A stretch of 64,000 bases of DNA from the NCBI RefSeq assembly GCF_000948415.1, contig NZ_JYII01000019.1:1-64000 (forward strand), in the 5' to 3' direction. A program made the position numbers and the translations under genes. Source of the DNA: Thalassospira sp. HJ (GTDB lineage: Bacteria > Pseudomonadota > Alphaproteobacteria > Rhodospirillales > Thalassospiraceae). The notes beneath the pieces are model-generated. The model worked only from the letters and a program-made list of their open reading frames with translations. It searched no databases and was not told the DNA's origin. This document shows positions 63,080-64,000 of this stretch, in pieces. Every line of letters starts with the position of its first letter. The first letter of the stretch is position 1.

Positions 63080-64000
63080 TCAGAACTCGCGACGATAACC
63101 AATCGTCACAGTGCGACCGTGCCCAGCAACCGAATAGCCACGCAGTGCAGTCGCCGCCGGGTTTTCGTAGCTGGTATCGAAGATATTCTCGATCCCGAAA
63201 CGGGCCACCCCGCCCAGCAGCGGATAATTACCCGACAGATTGAAGACCAGGCTCGGCTTTATTTTTTCATCTTCGATCTTGTAACGGCCCGCCGTATAGG
63301 TCCCGTCAAACCGCATATTCAGATCGCCCCAAACGTAACTATCAACATAGCCCGTAAAACGGAATGGCGACGGAATACGGTTGTTCGGCAACCATTCTTC
63401 TAAATCGCCGTCTTTGTCCTTGTCGTAACGACCTTCGACATAGGACGCCAGCGCACCAACATAGGTATCTTCGCTTATGTCGTATTCACCGTTCAGTTCC
63501 GCACCGATGATGCGTTCCTTCTGTTGGCTAAGCTTGTTGGTCGCAGAATCAAAGGTATCACCACGTTTGTTGGTGCTCATATAGATGGCACCGCTGGTGC
63601 GGAAATCTTGACCAGTATAACGTGCGGCGATCTCATAGGTTTTGACCTTGGATGCATCAACGTCAATACTTGCGAAGTTAAGCGGTGCACCGGAAACGCC
63701 AGCACGACGGGTATAGGCGCCGACATCAGGAATAGAAAAACCTTCGCTGTAACTAAAAGATGTATCGAGCTTTTCGGTCCAGTGAACAACTGCGGACGCA
63801 TTATACGTTACGGCGTTATAGCTGGTACTTCCCCCAGTAAACTGGGCAGCAGCAATCGGTGTGGTACGGTTATAAAGATAGTTTGGACGCAAATAATCAT
63901 CGACGGTCAAGTCGAACTTCTCGTAGCGGACACCACCAGACAGATCAACAAACTGCGTCACCGGCGCGCTTAGCTGTGCAAATACAGCTTTGCCATCCTG
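63080..64000 (-). CDS. TonB-dependent siderophore receptor, C-terminal part (cut by window edge)
   Basis: The reading frame stays open to the right edge; its first visible residues are QDGKAVFAQLSAPVTQFVDL, typical mid-barrel receptor sequence, so the gene starts outside the window. About 306 residues are visible, all beta-barrel: SYNAVTYNASAVVHWTEKLD, FSYSEGFSIPDVGAYTRRAG, and the C-terminal GRTVTIGYRREF ending in Phe. It should import a ferric siderophore, with the FhuCDB-type genes opposite it supplying inner-membrane transport. The ligand and any signalling domain cannot be judged. Confidence 0.9.
   Translation of the reverse strand, partial: QDGKAVFAQLSAPVTQFVDLSGGVRYEKFDLTVDDYLRPNYLYNRTTPIAAAQFTGGSTSYNAVTYNASAVVHWTEKLDTSFSYSEGFSIPDVGAYTRRAGVSGAPLNFASIDVDASKVKTYEIAARYTGQDFRTSGAIYMSTNKRGDTFDSATNKLSQQKERIIGAELNGEYDISEDTYVGALASYVEGRYDKDKDGDLEEWLPNNRIPSPFRFTGYVDSYVWGDLNMRFDGTYTAGRYKIEDEKIKPSLVFNLSGNYPLLGGVARFGIENIFDTSYENPAATALRGYSVAGHGRTVTIGYRREF

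Overview
The window reads as a chromosomal segment of an alphaproteobacterium, probably a marine-type Rhodospirillales member such as Thalassospira. This placement is inference: it rests on moderate-to-high GC coding sequence, an rRNA-operon promoter and leader of alphaproteobacterial style at the left edge, a glpDSTPQUV-type glycerol ABC operon, a speF-like leader before an ornithine decarboxylase, and RutR/PreTA pyrimidine genes. No phage, insertion sequence, tRNA or CRISPR array was seen. Most of the window is densely packed transport and catabolic operons.

Layout. 1-285 (minus strand): rrn promoter and leader, with 16S lying just off the left edge. 507-6.0 kb: hydroxyproline catabolism, with a trans-3-hydroxyproline dehydratase (plus strand) and, on minus, a DapA-family deaminase, a FAD D-hydroxyproline dehydrogenase, a 4-hydroxyproline epimerase and a GntR regulator. 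Two copies of one GntR-like operator flank this set. 6.2-9.3 kb: a fused two-domain oxidoreductase and an AEC transporter. 9.5-11 kb: glpK. 11.3-13.4 kb: an unknown acidic protein and a succinate-semialdehyde dehydrogenase. 13.6-20.3 kb: a Fur-box-preceded fecI-fecR-TonB receptor-MFS-binding protein operon. 20.6-28.3 kb: glpD plus the glycerol ABC importer glpSTPQUV. glpK and glpD share a GlpR-like operator.

28.4-30.5 kb: a Sel1-repeat protein, mobA, and a guanidinium exporter behind a clear guanidine-II (mini-ykkC) riboswitch. 30.6-46.3 kb: reductive pyrimidine catabolism. PreT/PreA reduce uracil or thymine, HydA opens the ring, two unrelated amidohydrolases (nitrilase family and M20 family) remove the carbamoyl group, and an aminotransferase handles beta-alanine. 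An NMT1/THI5-type ABC importer lies inside the operon, and a RutR-family regulator has matching operators. Two tandem orphan solute-binding proteins sit between the two pyrimidine blocks.

46.5-54.9 kb: a hotdog thioesterase, a universal stress protein with a sodium:alanine symporter, a U32 protein of the tRNA-hydroxylation type, a small AT-rich two-gene insertion of unknown function, a DUF3830 protein, and an ornithine decarboxylase with a structured leader followed by a GNAT acetyltransferase. 54.9-57.5 kb: a YbaY-MliC-type lipoprotein and an SMP-30 family lactonase. 57.7-64.0 kb: a second iron-siderophore locus with a Fur-like box, FhuC ATPase, two tandem FhuD-type binding proteins, a double-length FhuB permease, a His/Asp-rich small protein, and a TonB-dependent receptor cut by the right edge. 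The first siderophore locus has no ABC permease or ATPase of its own, so the two loci may cooperate.

Most novel-looking items: the guanidine-II riboswitch with a possible start-codon-sequestering alternative pairing; the glycerol importer ATPase pair, whose degenerate motifs all fall in one composite nucleotide site; the AT-rich two-gene island at 51.1-52.1 kb; the His/Asp-rich protein in the siderophore locus; and the tandem orphan binding proteins.
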